A stretch of 7,397 nucleotides of DNA from Chitinophagaceae bacterium (GCA_023251285.1 JAHEZB010000087.1:1-7397); one strand, 5' to 3'. Shown: positions 1-7,210, numbered from the stretch's first letter. Notes: a model not told the origin generated them from the letters alone. Program-made: numbers and translations.

Positions 1-41
1 AATTAACTGTTCATTTTGCTATAATTGCGCGGGAATTAAGG

Positions 42-71
42 TTTGAAAAAATAGTTTAAAATCTATTTTTG
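42..71 (+). promoter_or_regulatory. Upstream copy of tandem Bacteroidota-type promoter for tRNA-Asn
   Basis: TTTG at 42-45 is followed by an 18-base gap and TATTTTTG at 64-71. This matches the Bacteroidota primary sigma pattern (-33 TTTG, -7 TAnnTTTG). It lies about 50 bases before the tRNA, so a transcript from here would carry a longer leader than one from the second copy. The match is seen directly; activity is inferred. AT-rich DNA gives such matches by chance, so confidence is moderate to low. Confidence 0.4.
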
Positions 72-97
72 TTTGAATTGAAAAATCTCTATTTTTG
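68..97 (+). promoter_or_regulatory. Proximal Bacteroidota-type promoter for tRNA-Asn
   Basis: TTTG at 68-71, an 18-base gap, then TATTTTTG at 90-97. This is a full match to the phylum's -33/-7 pattern with the same spacing as the upstream copy. Transcription would be expected to begin near 103-106, inside the small GC-rich CCC-GCAA-GGG sequence (101-110), leaving a precursor leader of about 12-15 bases before the mature tRNA 5' end at 118. The -33 element overlaps the -7 element of the upstream copy, so the two cannot be occupied together. Confidence 0.55.
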
Positions 98-117
98 CAC
101 CCCGCAAGGGAAAAAAT

Positions 118-191
118 TCCTCCCTAGCTCAGTTGGTTAGAGCATCTGACTGTTAATCAGAGGGTCGCTGGTTCAAGTCCAGCGGGGGGAG
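118..191 (+). tRNA. tRNA-Asn (anticodon GUU)
   Basis: The full cloverleaf can be folded by eye. Acceptor stem: 118-124 (TCCTCCC) with 184-190 (GGGGGGA), including one T-G wobble. Positions 8-15 read TAGCTCAG, followed by a D-loop containing GGTT. Anticodon stem: 145-149 TCTGA with 157-161 TCAGA. The loop CTGTTAA carries anticodon GTT at 152-154. T-arm: GCTGG/CCAGC (167-171, 179-183) around the loop TTCAAGT. The discriminator base is G191, as in other bacterial tRNA-Asn. The next bases are CAG, so the 3' CCA is not encoded in full and must be added by tRNA nucleotidyltransferase. The gene stands alone, with its own promoter region and terminator. Confidence 0.97.
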
Positions 192-194
192 CAG

Positions 195-224
195 AAAGCC
201 ACGGATTTACTCTGTGGCTTTTTT
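195..224 (+). terminator. Intrinsic terminator after tRNA-Asn
   Basis: An 11-bp stem pairs 195-205 (AAAGCCACGGA) with 211-221 (TCTGTGGCTTT), with one G-T wobble and a 5-base loop. The right arm runs into six T residues (219-224), followed by G and five more T. It starts four bases after the tRNA 3' end, so it ends a single-gene transcript. In the other direction the stem is followed by only three T, so it is not a good minus-strand terminator. Confidence 0.92.
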
Positions 225-263
225 GTTTTTAGGAATGATTCTTTATCAAAAAGTTAAGAAATC

Positions 264-356
264 TTAAAAAAGCGCTTCTTTAATAAATTCCTTTTTAGTT
301 TCGCCGCATTCCAAAGACAAATGACCGCCTTTTGGTGTGAAATTTGCCAATACCAT
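264..356 (-). CDS. Possible small ORF, 30 residues, unknown function
   Basis: On the minus strand an ATG at 356-354 opens 30 codons and ends at TAA (266-264). The product contains the segment KGGHLSLECGETKKEF, a mixed-polarity sequence that reads like a soluble protein rather than noise. The underlying DNA is about 46% GC over 301-350, against about 14% over 351-400, a contrast seen elsewhere here only between coding and non-coding DNA. A TATTTTTG box lies on the minus strand at 389-382, about 25 bases upstream, but it lacks a well-spaced TTTG partner. No Shine-Dalgarno sequence is present. I do not recognise the product. It could equally be a gene remnant, a regulatory RNA or chance. Confidence 0.22.
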   Translation of the reverse strand: MVLANFTPKGGHLSLECGETKKEFIKEALF

Positions 357-391
357 GATTAAAAAATATTCTTATTTAAAACAAAAATATA

Positions 392-928
392 ATGACAAAA
401 AATATCACCTTTTCTCTACCGGCAGAAGCAGTAGAAGGAGCGAGCGAAGCAATTCTGCTTGGAGACTTTAATAACTGGAATCCAAAAAAGGCACCAAAAC
501 TCGAAAAGCAAGCGGATGGCACTTACAAAGCAGTTGCTCAGTTGGAAGAAGGAAAAACATACCACTACCGTTTTTTATTGGATAATGGCAAATGGGTAAA
601 TGACTACCACGCTCAAAATTATGAGTATGTTCCAGGTTTGTATGTTGATAATTGTGTAATAACAATTCCACAAGCGGCTGAAGAAAATAAAAAAGCTCAA
701 AATACAGCATCTGAAACAACGAATACAAAAGTTGTAAAGGCGGATGATTCTGCAACAGACAAATCTTCTGAAAAAGGCGAATCACCAAAAACAAAAGCTC
801 CTAAAAAAGCAAAAACTGAAAAAGCAGAAGCGCCAAAAGCTAAAAAAGCAAAACCGGTAAATGCAAAAGTTGTGGGTGACAATACTGAAAAACCAGTAAA
901 GAAAGCAGCTTCAAAAGAAAAAAAATAA
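392..928 (+). CDS. CBM48 / isoamylase early-set (AMPK-beta-like glycogen-binding) domain protein with Lys-rich tail
   Basis: 178 residues with no signal peptide or membrane segment, so probably cytoplasmic. Residues about 5-92 form an E-set/CBM48 beta-sandwich like the glycogen-binding domain of AMPK beta. GDFNNW (24-29), YHYRFLLDNGKW (57-68) and the closing strand YVDNCVITI (84-92) align by eye with the SGSFNNW, YKFFVDGQW and VNNIIQV segments of AMPK beta. The sugar-contacting residues correspond to Trp29, Trp68 and Asn87, while the AMPK lysine is Arg60 here. Binding of alpha-glucan is therefore plausible but inferred. No catalytic domain follows. Residues 95-178 are low-complexity, with 23 Lys in 84 plus many Ala, Pro, Glu and Thr, and repeated KAPKKAK-like blocks, so the tail is probably disordered. 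The ATG at 392 has an AT-rich leader without Shine-Dalgarno, usual for this phylum, and the domain begins right after it. The gene converges on the macroglobulin gene. No catalytic partner is visible nearby. Confidence 0.9.
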   Translation: MTKNITFSLPAEAVEGASEAILLGDFNNWNPKKAPKLEKQADGTYKAVAQLEEGKTYHYRFLLDNGKWVNDYHAQNYEYVPGLYVDNCVITIPQAAEENKKAQNTASETTNTKVVKADDSATDKSSEKGESPKTKAPKKAKTEKAEAPKAKKAKPVNAKVVGDNTEKPVKKAASKEKK

Positions 929-944
929 ATAGGAAAATAATAAA

Positions 945-976
945 TCAGCCCTTCCTGCTTTTGCATGAAGGGCTGA
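945..976 (-). terminator. Intergenic hairpin, probable terminator of the macroglobulin gene
   Basis: A perfect 10-bp stem pairs 945-954 (TCAGCCCTTC) with 967-976 (GAAGGGCTGA). Within the 12-base loop, TGC/GCA can add three more pairs around TTTT. Read on the minus strand, the stem is followed by TTTATTATTTT, a broken U-tract, 52 bases past the stop codon of the macroglobulin gene. Read on the plus strand it is followed by A residues, so it would end the CBM48 transcript only poorly, although a convergent hairpin may still mark the 3' end. Confidence 0.75.
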
Positions 977-1027
977 AAAAAATGCGATTGCCTTAAAGCA
1001 TAGTAAGGAAACAAATAAACCGAATTC

Positions 1028-4000
1028 TTATTCACCTACAGTCACTCTTACTCCTTCACTATGCGCTGTAAATTCAGGAGCATACATGCATTGAATCGTG
1101 GTAATTCCATTGCTGAAATTTCCTGCATGAGTAACGAACATTGGGTATTCAAAAACATAGGTTCCTTTGTTTAAATAATCAAAGAAGAAATTAGTGCTTA
1201 CATCTTTTGTGGTTTCATAATAACCAAGTGCATCCTGGTATTTGTAACCGCTGAGCACATTAGCTGGCTCCATACAACTGGCGCGCATATCTTTCATGTG
1301 AACGTATTCCATATCACGGTCAACACGAAGTTCGATGCGCACTTTTATTTTATCGCCGATGTGCAATTTATCGCCGTCATTTACCGGAATCAAAACCGGT
1401 CCTTTATCTGAATTCTTTTGTATAAATAATTTTTTAGAAAGTTTCAATGGCGTTTCTGCAAAAGAAATCTTATCTAAGTTTTCAAAATACTGCCAATAAA
1501 CCGATCCCCATGAGGGTGATTGCGTATTATTTTTTGAAGCAGAGGATACAGTAACTTTTATATTGCCCATTTCCGGTTTTACTTTATCGCCATCAATTTT
1601 TCTTTTGAAATATCCGCTTCCTGATTCCTGCTTTTCATCTTTGCTATTAAAACTGGTATCCCCCAATTTGATTACAACATTTTTTTCTTCTGAAAGCAGG
1701 TCTGTTCCCTGTAACAAAAGCGCATAACAAGCATCAGCAGTGGCTTTCGTAGTTTTCCAATTGTTGGTTTGTTTGTTTTTCAGCAACCAGGTTTTTAAAT
1801 CACCAATCGTTTTCGGCTCTTTGTCGATTTCTGAAAAAGCTTCAATCATTAGTGATTGCGATTCTATCGGAGCCTGGTACCACCAATAACCATGATTGTT
1901 CCATTCTTTCCAATACATGCCCAGTTCTTCACTGTTGATAGAATTTTCTTTTAATGATTGAATGATTTCTTTTGCTATTGCAGTTTCATTTGTCCTGCTT
2001 AAAGCTAATGCAATCATTCCCTGCATATATTTACTTTCACTCAACCAATATTTTTTCGCCTGCTGATGATAATAATTAAACGCAGTTTGTGTTTCTTTTG
2101 CAACCGGATATTCACCAAAGAAACTGCGCATATATAAATACTGAATGGCGATTGCGGAAAGATTATTCTTGCTTAAATCTGCTTTGCTTTTTATTAAATC
2201 ATCATAATCCTCTTTCAGTCTTTTATCCAGGTAAGGAATGGCTTTATTCAAAATTGAATTTAGCTCTATTTGCCTGCCTGTCCGGTAGGCAGGTTGGTTT
2301 ACCGGAAGAGCATTTAATTTTTTCAAATGCCCGATTCCTGTTACAATATACTGCGTCATGTAACGATTGTCAGGTCCGCCTTTGAACCAAACAAATCCAC
2401 CATTTGGCGATTGCATTTCTTTCAATTTATCCATCGCAGATTGCAATTGAAGACTCATTTTCACCATATCAAAAAGCATGGCAATATTTTTCTTTTGCTG
2501 CGCTTCATTTTGGGCCTGCAACACCCAGGGAGTTTCTTCCAGCAACACAGATTTCAGCTCGTCGTTTTTTTGAAGATTGCTCATCAAAGCAGAAGTATCA
2601 GCTGTAGTCCATTTTTCAAAGACCGCTTTTATTTTGGGAGAAGAATTCACGATTTTTTCTGCTAATGCATTTGCATAAAAACGATCGAAAGTTTGCTCTG
2701 TACATTCATAAGGATACTCCATTAAATAAGGCAAAGCCTGAACCGCATACCATGCCGGATTGGTTGTATATTCTACAGTTAAGCCATAATTCGTAAGCGT
2801 TTTAGAAGTATCAGAATGAAGTAGCTTTTCAAATTGAAAATCCTTACTTCCCTCTCCGCGCATCGGCAAAGGCATCGTTTCTGTCACGAGCATTCTGTTT
2901 GTTACAACAGGAATTGCCGCTTCTTCACCGTCACTTACATTTCCCGCTTTTGCAACAATTCTATAAACAACTGCATCATTAAAATTGTTTGGAGTTTCAA
3001 TGTAAAAATTCACCAAAGCACTTTGGCCGGCTGCTGCAGTAAAGGGTTTTTTGAGTTGATTATTTTTAAACGAAACATCTACCGGATTCATGCTTGATGC
3101 GTTCAGTAAATGAAATTCCGCATTTCCACTGATTGCTTTATCCGTCATGTTTACGATTTTGGCACTGAATTCCATTTTATCTCCTTCACGTAAAAACCGG
3201 GGCGCATTTGGCTGAATCATTAAATCTTTTTGCGTCACAATTGTTTTTTCAGCATAACCACTTGCGAGATCTTTTGTATGTGCGAGCGTCATAAGTTTCC
3301 ATTGCGTAAGCGCTTCAGGCATCGTGAAATTGAATTCAATATTTGCATCTTTATCCGTCCTTAATTCAGGAAAAAAGAAAGCGGTTTCATTGAAGTTTTT
3401 GCGGATTTGAACTTGGGACTGATCAATGATAGCAGGATTTTTATTTGAACCATTATTAATTGTCGAATCAGCCATTTGGATATTCACTTGTTTCTTCTGA
3501 ACTCCGTAATCGGTAACCACTACTTCATTCAAATTTGAGCTTTTCACTTCCATCGGCGCAGCGCCTCTAATCATTATTCCACCGTTGTAATTAATATTGT
3601 ACCGCGGTAAATAATTCAGCACATCATAATTCTTTTCCTTCTGAGGAATCATTTTTTCATTCAAATATTTTTCAAAGGAATTTACACCGATAAAATTTTG
3701 TTGTCCGTTCCATGTATTGTATCCATTGTAGTTTGGCCAAATATCCAGTCTGCTCCATGAATGTGGTTTGAATTGGTCGAGAGATGCATCATACATGCTT
3801 GCGAGCATTTCATCCGCTACTTTTTCTCCTTTATTTCCTGTAATTTTTACTTTCCATTTTTCTTCACTTCCAGGCAAAGTTTTATCCCGATACGTGTCGA
3901 AAGAAATGTTCAGCTCTTTGTTGCTCCACGGAACATTTATTGTATTTGAAATTGCATAAAAGCGATTGTCTTTTACAAAAAATTGATTCACACCAAAGCC

Positions 4001-7000
4001 GCCCCGATCATTTTCTGAAATGGGAAAATCAAAGGTTTTCTTACCATTATTCAAAGAATAAAAATTCAACGTATTTGCTTGTTTACTGCGAGTCACCTGT
4101 TGCCAGTCGTCGCTCGACTTGTCCTTATTTATTTCCTGAACTAAAAACACATCGTTTGCAGAAGTTCCGGTAATTACTTTTGCCGTTTCTCCCGGTTGAA
4201 AAGAATTTTTTTCTACAGCATTCCATACATAAGATGCTGCGGGAACAGAAGTGGATTTTGGATCATAAACCTGGAAATATTTCACATCTTTTACTTCCTG
4301 TCCGTATTTGTCTTTCGCTGTTGCTTCAATGACGTACCAACCGCCATTGAACCTTGAACCCTGAATCCCGAATATTGAATCTTTATTTGTCGAATCGCTT
4401 TTTTCAAAGACTAAGTCTCCTTTTGCCCACGACTCTTTTTTTGTTTCATCTTTATATTCATCGTGTGGAAAATATTTTATGAATTCGTCTTTTGTATAAA
4501 TAAACTCATCCGGTTCATCCCACAGCCTTTGCCTGATAAGCCTTTCAGGAGCTTTCAATGTATAAATTCTTACATCCGCTTTTACAGTTTCAGATTCACC
4601 GCTTAGATTTTTACTGCTGATAGAAATGCTTTTTAAACTGTCTTTATTAATAACATCTCCGGATAAAACGATTTGCAAATTCAAAGATTTATAGCCAACC
4701 GGAATGGTGATACTCGTACTTCTTGTTTCACCATTCATATCTGTTACGTCCGCTTCCACTTTATAATCAAACACAGGATCGGTTTTTTTATCAATGCTCA
4801 AATCAGGAATCGCTGAAAAATTTATTACAAACTTTCCATCTGCATCCGTAGTTATTTCTCCATGTGTGATTTCCAGTGGCCTTGTTTGAGGAAATGCCTT
4901 TCTCCAAAACATCCACGGATAAAGGAATCGCGCTACTCTTGTTACGCGGTAAGAAACTTTTGCACCATCAATATTATTGCCGGCATATGCTTTTGCAAAA
5001 CCGGTGATACTAACGTTATCGCCTACACGAAAACTACCTTTAGCCTTTTCAAATTCTGTGTAAAATTTGGGACGTTTATATTCTTCTACCGAAAACGAAA
5101 CTTCAGAGTTCTGGTATTCTTTTACATTGACATTAAATTCACCATTCAGCTTGTTTTCCGGTATTTTAAATCGTCCATTGAATGAACCAAAATCATTTAA
5201 TAAAACTTTTACTGAATCTATCTTCTGATTGTTCGCATCCGAAAAAACAACCGTCAAAGAATCTTTTGTTTGAAGAAGAATTGATTTTTTTGTTTTAAAA
5301 TCTTTGGTAACACCAATCCCTTTGAAATAAACCGTTTGTCCCGGCCGGTAAATGCTTCTGTCGGTAAATAAGAACACTTTCGCAGCCTTATTATCGTACT
5401 GTTTTTGATTGTCATATTCTTCTGCATCAATGCCGTTATAATAGTTGTAAAAAACAAATTGATAATCGCCTAAAAACAAATGATCGTTGGTTGTTGAAAT
5501 TTCAAGCCGTATGTTTTGATTCTTATAATTGTTTTGCTTTTGCTCAACCGGTAATTCAAAAAAACCATTTTTATCTGTGCGGTAAAAGCCATCTTTTGTC
5601 AACGTGTTATCCCTCGTTGTATAATCATATTTTTGATTCCATACCTGTACATTAGCACCGCTCAGAGGCTGGCCTGTCGTCCGGTTCAGCACAAAATACT
5701 GTAAGCCGCTATTGATAAAACTAATATCGGAAACATAAAAATATTGAGCCGCCAGTGGATTTTTATCAAGACTAAAATTTTCATTTGCGCTTCCAATCAA
5801 TGCATATTCTCCAACAGGCAAACCGTCAATTTTTACTTCAACGGAATGGGAAAAATAATCGGTTGTTTTTGGCAGATTCTGCTTCCAGCTTTGGAGACTT
5901 TTTAAAGAAATCAATTTTTGAAAAAGCTTATCGTTATCATTTTCTTTCTGCAAACCCTGTTTTAATGCAGGAGTTAAAGAAATAATTCTGAAATAAACTG
6001 TGTTGAAATTATGATAATTTACCAACGTTCTGAACGGCTGTAATGGAACATTTATTTTTTCGGTTGTAAGATTTAAAGAAGGATGCAAAATGGTTTTCAA
6101 AAGATTTTGTGCATTAATTCCACCCTCACTTTTGGGAAACTTATTTATCAGATCATCAAGGATTTCTTTTGCCTTTACAATCGTATATTTTGAAATTGAA
6201 TCCCTGTTTTGATGAGATTCAATTGCTTTGCTATAAATATTTTCTGCTATCAGAAATGTAGCTTGAGCTGATAAAGGATTGCCGGCATATTTTTCACTCA
6301 GATGCTTTAGCGCATTCATGTAGAGCCAATCTTTATTCTGCATGACTCCATACTGATTTACAAAATTGATGCGTTCCATATCTGCATCAATCAAGGCATC
6401 AGGGTTTTTATCTTTTTGATGAAATGACAATAATTGTTGAAAAATAATCAGCGCGTTGTGATGAAGTGATGTTGAATCTTTGGAAATAAAATTTGCGTTT
6501 ATAAATTCGTTTACTGGGGCAAAGGCAGCCGGATCATTTATTTCAAAAGCATAAGCGGGCCGAGTGATGTCACGCTCATCGTTTTTAAAATAATCCAGTG
6601 CACGATGAGCCAACAAATCATAAAGAGTGGGACGAAGATTGCGCGCATTTCCTTTCAGGATAATGGCATCGAAAGGTTCTAATTTAGTTTGTTGTAAAAG
6701 GATTTTATTTTTTAAAGAAGCAACGTATAACTGAGCAATTTTTCCGTGCAGATCATCGCTTGTCCACGTAGCGATATCTTTTTTATCAAAATTTATCGTG
6801 TTCGTTCTCTGGTATAATTTATACCGGTTTTGTTGAAAATAATTCCAATACAGTTGCGCTGCAATGCTTTGCAGAATTGACTTTGCCGGTTCTTTCGCAA
6901 TGGCGATTTCATTTTCTATTGAATCAATACTTTTTACAGAAGCATCTTCAACGATATTTTGACGGAGATTTATTTTGAATAATAATGCTTTGATAATTTG

Positions 7001-7210
7001 GGCATCATTATTATTCTTTTTAGCATCATTATAAATATTTTCCACTTCCTGCAAAGCAGATTTTGTCAATCCTTTTTTTTGAAGATTTTCTACTTTTTTC
7101 CACTGAGAAGCGTAATCATTTTGTGCTTTTTGTGCCTCTGATATTGAAAAGCAAAAACAAAATATCAGAATAAAAAAAGTGGCAGGTAAAAAGGAAAATT
7201 TCGATCGCAT
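1028..7210 (-). CDS. Alpha-2-macroglobulin family protein with intact thioester motif
   Basis: 2060 residues, intact. Bacterial macroglobulins are envelope protease traps: bait cleavage exposes a Cys-Gln thioester that captures the protease. Visible order: signal peptide 1-26; helical N-terminal region about 27-375; macroglobulin domains from about 380, with a peptidase-regulatory-like beta stretch near 515; MG2 hallmark YRPGQTVYFKG at 621-631; next domain starting VEEYKRPKF at 708-716; bait-region domain from about Pro1113; central A2M domain with AFFFPEL at 1277-1283; thioester CTEQ at 1503-1506; alpha-alpha toroid with GGFVWFKGG around Trp1608; C-terminal receptor-binding-like domain about 1936-2060. 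The mature chain has only four Cys (1503, 1828, 1979, 2041). The last two could form a disulfide. ATG 7210 is preceded in frame by TAA at 7228-7226, so no longer start exists. No lipobox fits (Phe17 precedes Cys18), unlike the lipoprotein of E. coli, so a soluble exported product is inferred. No pbpC follows it. Confidence 0.95.
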   Translation of the reverse strand: MRSKFSFLPATFFILIFCFCFSISEAQKAQNDYASQWKKVENLQKKGLTKSALQEVENIYNDAKKNNNDAQIIKALLFKINLRQNIVEDASVKSIDSIENEIAIAKEPAKSILQSIAAQLYWNYFQQNRYKLYQRTNTINFDKKDIATWTSDDLHGKIAQLYVASLKNKILLQQTKLEPFDAIILKGNARNLRPTLYDLLAHRALDYFKNDERDITRPAYAFEINDPAAFAPVNEFINANFISKDSTSLHHNALIIFQQLLSFHQKDKNPDALIDADMERINFVNQYGVMQNKDWLYMNALKHLSEKYAGNPLSAQATFLIAENIYSKAIESHQNRDSISKYTIVKAKEILDDLINKFPKSEGGINAQNLLKTILHPSLNLTTEKINVPLQPFRTLVNYHNFNTVYFRIISLTPALKQGLQKENDNDKLFQKLISLKSLQSWKQNLPKTTDYFSHSVEVKIDGLPVGEYALIGSANENFSLDKNPLAAQYFYVSDISFINSGLQYFVLNRTTGQPLSGANVQVWNQKYDYTTRDNTLTKDGFYRTDKNGFFELPVEQKQNNYKNQNIRLEISTTNDHLFLGDYQFVFYNYYNGIDAEEYDNQKQYDNKAAKVFLFTDRSIYRPGQTVYFKGIGVTKDFKTKKSILLQTKDSLTVVFSDANNQKIDSVKVLLNDFGSFNGRFKIPENKLNGEFNVNVKEYQNSEVSFSVEEYKRPKFYTEFEKAKGSFRVGDNVSITGFAKAYAGNNIDGAKVSYRVTRVARFLYPWMFWRKAFPQTRPLEITHGEITTDADGKFVINFSAIPDLSIDKKTDPVFDYKVEADVTDMNGETRSTSITIPVGYKSLNLQIVLSGDVINKDSLKSISISSKNLSGESETVKADVRIYTLKAPERLIRQRLWDEPDEFIYTKDEFIKYFPHDEYKDETKKESWAKGDLVFEKSDSTNKDSIFGIQGSRFNGGWYVIEATAKDKYGQEVKDVKYFQVYDPKSTSVPAASYVWNAVEKNSFQPGETAKVITGTSANDVFLVQEINKDKSSDDWQQVTRSKQANTLNFYSLNNGKKTFDFPISENDRGGFGVNQFFVKDNRFYAISNTINVPWSNKELNISFDTYRDKTLPGSEEKWKVKITGNKGEKVADEMLASMYDASLDQFKPHSWSRLDIWPNYNGYNTWNGQQNFIGVNSFEKYLNEKMIPQKEKNYDVLNYLPRYNINYNGGIMIRGAAPMEVKSSNLNEVVVTDYGVQKKQVNIQMADSTINNGSNKNPAIIDQSQVQIRKNFNETAFFFPELRTDKDANIEFNFTMPEALTQWKLMTLAHTKDLASGYAEKTIVTQKDLMIQPNAPRFLREGDKMEFSAKIVNMTDKAISGNAEFHLLNASSMNPVDVSFKNNQLKKPFTAAAGQSALVNFYIETPNNFNDAVVYRIVAKAGNVSDGEEAAIPVVTNRMLVTETMPLPMRGEGSKDFQFEKLLHSDTSKTLTNYGLTVEYTTNPAWYAVQALPYLMEYPYECTEQTFDRFYANALAEKIVNSSPKIKAVFEKWTTADTSALMSNLQKNDELKSVLLEETPWVLQAQNEAQQKKNIAMLFDMVKMSLQLQSAMDKLKEMQSPNGGFVWFKGGPDNRYMTQYIVTGIGHLKKLNALPVNQPAYRTGRQIELNSILNKAIPYLDKRLKEDYDDLIKSKADLSKNNLSAIAIQYLYMRSFFGEYPVAKETQTAFNYYHQQAKKYWLSESKYMQGMIALALSRTNETAIAKEIIQSLKENSINSEELGMYWKEWNNHGYWWYQAPIESQSLMIEAFSEIDKEPKTIGDLKTWLLKNKQTNNWKTTKATADACYALLLQGTDLLSEEKNVVIKLGDTSFNSKDEKQESGSGYFKRKIDGDKVKPEMGNIKVTVSSASKNNTQSPSWGSVYWQYFENLDKISFAETPLKLSKKLFIQKNSDKGPVLIPVNDGDKLHIGDKIKVRIELRVDRDMEYVHMKDMRASCMEPANVLSGYKYQDALGYYETTKDVSTNFFFDYLNKGTYVFEYPMFVTHAGNFSNGITTIQCMYAPEFTAHSEGVRVTVGE
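2272..2294. repeat. GC-rich palindrome inside the macroglobulin coding sequence
   Basis: CCTGCCT (2273-2279) and AGGCAGG (2287-2293) form a perfect 7-bp inverted repeat around the loop GTCCGGT, extended by a G-T wobble at the outer edge. It is the most GC-rich short block in an AT-rich gene. It encodes PAYRTGR (residues 1640-1646) in the linker between two toroid helices. Short palindromes with CCTGCC/GGCAGG arms are, from memory, dispersed repeats in several Bacteroidota genomes. Copy number in this genome cannot be judged from one window. Confidence 0.6.
2693..2704 (-). other. Thioester motif CTEQ (Cys1503-Gln1506)
   Basis: The sequence YPYECTEQTFDRF contains the Cys-x-Glu-Gln arrangement that forms the internal beta-cysteinyl-gamma-glutamyl thioester in alpha-2-macroglobulins and complement C3. 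E. coli YfhM has CLEQ at this position. Both reactive residues are present, so the protein is predicted to trap proteases covalently. Some bacterial paralogues have lost this motif. The surrounding residues (AWYAVQALPYLMEYPYE) are the usual entry to the toroid. Confidence 0.9.
3491..3532 (-). other. SusC/RagA-like peptide LNEVVVTDYGVQKK in the bait-region domain
   Basis: Residues 1227-1240 match the well-known motif of the form L(N/D)EVVVTGYGxQKK, which in SusC/RagA TonB-dependent receptors lies between the N-terminal beta domain and the plug. Twelve residues earlier, MIRGAAP (Arg1215, Gly1216) also resembles a plug-type IRG element. Here it lies between the start of the bait-region domain (about 1113) and the central A2M domain (about 1277), with no beta-barrel in the protein. 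The resemblance is seen directly; its meaning is discussed under findings. Confidence 0.7.
7133..7210 (-). other. Signal peptide of the macroglobulin (residues 1-26)
   Basis: A basic start (Arg2, Lys4) is followed by a very hydrophobic Phe/Ile/Leu-rich core (residues 7-23) and the sequence SEA before Gln27, a plausible signal peptidase I site. Cys18 and Cys20 lie in the core but are preceded by Phe rather than Gly, Ala or Ser, so a lipoprotein signal is not supported. Export by Sec is inferred. The exact cleavage point is an estimate. Confidence 0.8.

Noticed and set aside
195..221. The tRNA terminator hairpin as a shared bidirectional terminator for the possible minus-strand small ORF
   Set aside because: On the minus strand only three T follow the stem before CTGC, which is too weak.
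118..230. The tRNA-Asn 3' end as a phage or island attachment site
   Set aside because: No repeat of the tRNA 3' end, integrase or other mobile gene is visible in the window.
296..346. Promoter candidates for the CBM48 gene (TAGTTTCG at 296-303, GAAATTTG at 339-346)
   Set aside because: Each has one mismatch to the -7 box, and neither has a TTTG at suitable spacing.
468..794. A 108-codon minus-strand ORF inside the CBM48 gene
   Set aside because: It is antisense to a well-supported domain, and its product has no recognisable features.
697..1035. A 112-codon minus-strand ORF with a Phe/Ala-rich, membrane-like product
   Set aside because: It is the antisense reading of the Lys/Ala-rich tail (AAA/GCA codons become TTT/TGC), and it runs through the intergenic hairpin into the stop region of the macroglobulin gene.
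2089..5985. Several plus-strand ORFs of 62-112 codons opposite the macroglobulin gene, and one minus-strand ORF (5254-5457) in another frame
   Set aside because: All lie within one continuous 2060-codon gene whose domains are recognisable throughout. Their products are Cys/His/Phe-rich in the manner of out-of-frame translations.
7140..7160. Possible lipoprotein signal, because Cys18 and Cys20 lie near the end of the hydrophobic core
   Set aside because: The residue before each Cys is Phe, not Gly/Ala/Ser, so there is no lipobox. SEA before Gln27 fits signal peptidase I better.
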